From NCBI GenBank assembly GCA_964649445.1, contig CAZYPS010000012.1:1-31621 (forward strand): a stretch of 31,621 nt of DNA, read 5' to 3'. Numbering within the stretch: position 1 is the first letter of the stretch; every line of letters begins with the position of its first letter. Shown here piece by piece: positions 31,228 through 31,621 of the stretch. The position numbers and the translations under genes are program-made. A model generated the notes under the pieces. The model ran no database searches. It had not been told where the DNA came from and worked only from the letters and a program-made list of their open reading frames with translations. Source of the DNA: JAGXLP01 sp964649445 (GTDB taxonomy: Bacteria; Bipolaricaulota; Bipolaricaulia; M55B111).

Positions 31228-31413
31228 TTGAACGGGTTAACGTTTCTCACCGTTTTTCTTGTATTAGCCCTCGTCGATTTTTTCGTCCCCTTCTATCTTC
31301 TCGGTGACGTAGCCCGGTTCACCGGAAGTTACCTTTTCTGGTGTCTGTTTGCGCTGGTAGTGATCGTGGCTGGTTCCTTCTACGTTAAGAATACCTGGGG
31401 GGAGGGACGGTGA
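31228..31413 (+). CDS. Small two-TM protein coupled to sodium:solute symporter (DUF3311-like)
   Basis: A 61-residue membrane protein with two helices (LTFLTVFLVLALVDFFVPFYLL and YLFWCLFALVVIVAGSFYV). The start is TTG 31228, 5 nt after AGGGTGG; GTG 31219 would overlap that site. The VPFY...G...FW pattern resembles DUF3311 and other small proteins that precede SSS transporters. Its stop overlaps the symporter start (GTGA), so the two are translated together, and the small protein is probably an accessory or stabilising subunit. Exact family assignment is tentative. Confidence 0.7.
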   Translation: MNGLTFLTVFLVLALVDFFVPFYLLGDVARFTGSYLFWCLFALVVIVAGSFYVKNTWGEGR

Positions 31414-31621
31414 ACCAGTTCTACGTCTGGATAGCTCTCCTATCCTGGATTGGAATCGCTACCGGTATTGCCTACCTTGCGAAGCGCGGCCTGGGAGAAG
31501 GAGCGACGGAGTATTTTATCGGAGGTAGAAAGCTGGGAGGGTTTATCTCGGGCATGACGTATAGTGCCACCACTTACAGTGCTTTCATGCTCGTGGGCTT
31601 GGTGGGGTTAACGTATAGATC
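31410..31621 (+). CDS. Sodium:solute symporter (SSS), N-terminal part, cut by window end
   Basis: The first 70 residues of a secondary transporter driven by the sodium gradient. It starts at GTG 31410, with GGAGGG just upstream, overlapping the previous stop by 4 nt. The first helix (YVWIALLSWIGIATGIAYLA) is followed by the SSS hallmark ATEYFIGGRKLGGFISGMTYSATTYSAF and the beginning of the next helix. The substrate cannot be read from this part; proline, glycine betaine, pantothenate, acetate and sugars are all used by the family. Uptake of an osmolyte would suit a halophile (inference). Confidence 0.88.
   Translation, partial: MNQFYVWIALLSWIGIATGIAYLAKRGLGEGATEYFIGGRKLGGFISGMTYSATTYSAFMLVGLVGLTYR

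Noticed and set aside
1..31621. CRISPR array, transposase, prophage, toxin-antitoxin pair or biosynthetic cluster
   Set aside because: No evenly spaced repeats with unique spacers and no recognisable transposase, integrase, phage or toxin genes were found on either strand.

Overview
The window is a compact, mostly housekeeping stretch of a bacterial chromosome. Nearly all predicted proteins are rich in Asp and Glu, even conserved enzymes such as TyrRS, NusA, GyrA and RNase Y, which suggests a salt-in halophile or halotolerant lineage (inference). A secreted LolA-like protein and a membrane-anchored SurA/parvulin-like chaperone suggest a cell with an outer membrane. RNase Y, SpoVS and DUF4911 recall Firmicutes-like or deep-branching anaerobic bacteria. 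A RACo-type activator points to corrinoid one-carbon metabolism. Together these fit an uncultured halophilic anaerobe (Halanaerobiales-like or a KB1/Bipolaricaulota-like lineage are guesses). The sequence alone does not settle the phylum.

Layout. 1-5923: the 3' part of a fabF-type ketosynthase (+) converges on pgk (-); a LolA-like gene and glmS (+) converge on pheS (-). Both convergent gaps carry members of a dispersed palindromic repeat family. 5924-10806: a minus-strand block of pheS, an HU protein, an orphan HerA/FtsK-like ATPase with coiled coil and winged helix, then thyX and dcd, two linked steps of dTMP synthesis. 10918-12921: pgsA-like (+), rluD-like (-) and rimP (+), with two divergent back-to-back promoter pairs. 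In two cases the promoter lies so close to the start codon that the mRNA should be leaderless.

13106-23198: a plus-strand run of a shortened nusA, a 12-TM MMPL/RND exporter with long coiled-coil periplasmic inserts, an unrecognised two-part protein, rny, spoVS with a long acidic tail, an AtpI/AtpZ-like protein, a large SurA-parvulin-TPR fusion, a DUF4911 protein and a YqeG-type HAD phosphatase. 23398-31621: a RACo-like ferredoxin-ASKHA protein, the gyrA-tyrS-HIT operon behind a good promoter, a PatB/MalY aminotransferase, then a promoter-led pair of a small two-TM protein and the beginning of a sodium:solute symporter cut by the window end.

No rRNA, tRNA, CRISPR array, transposase or phage gene was found. 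The points most worth a second look are the covarying hairpin repeats in convergent gaps, the TyrRS lacking both KMSKS lysines, the HerA-like ATPase with a palindrome over its promoter, the PPIase-TPR fusion, the acidic SpoVS tail, the coiled-coil MMPL exporter and the leaderless promoters.
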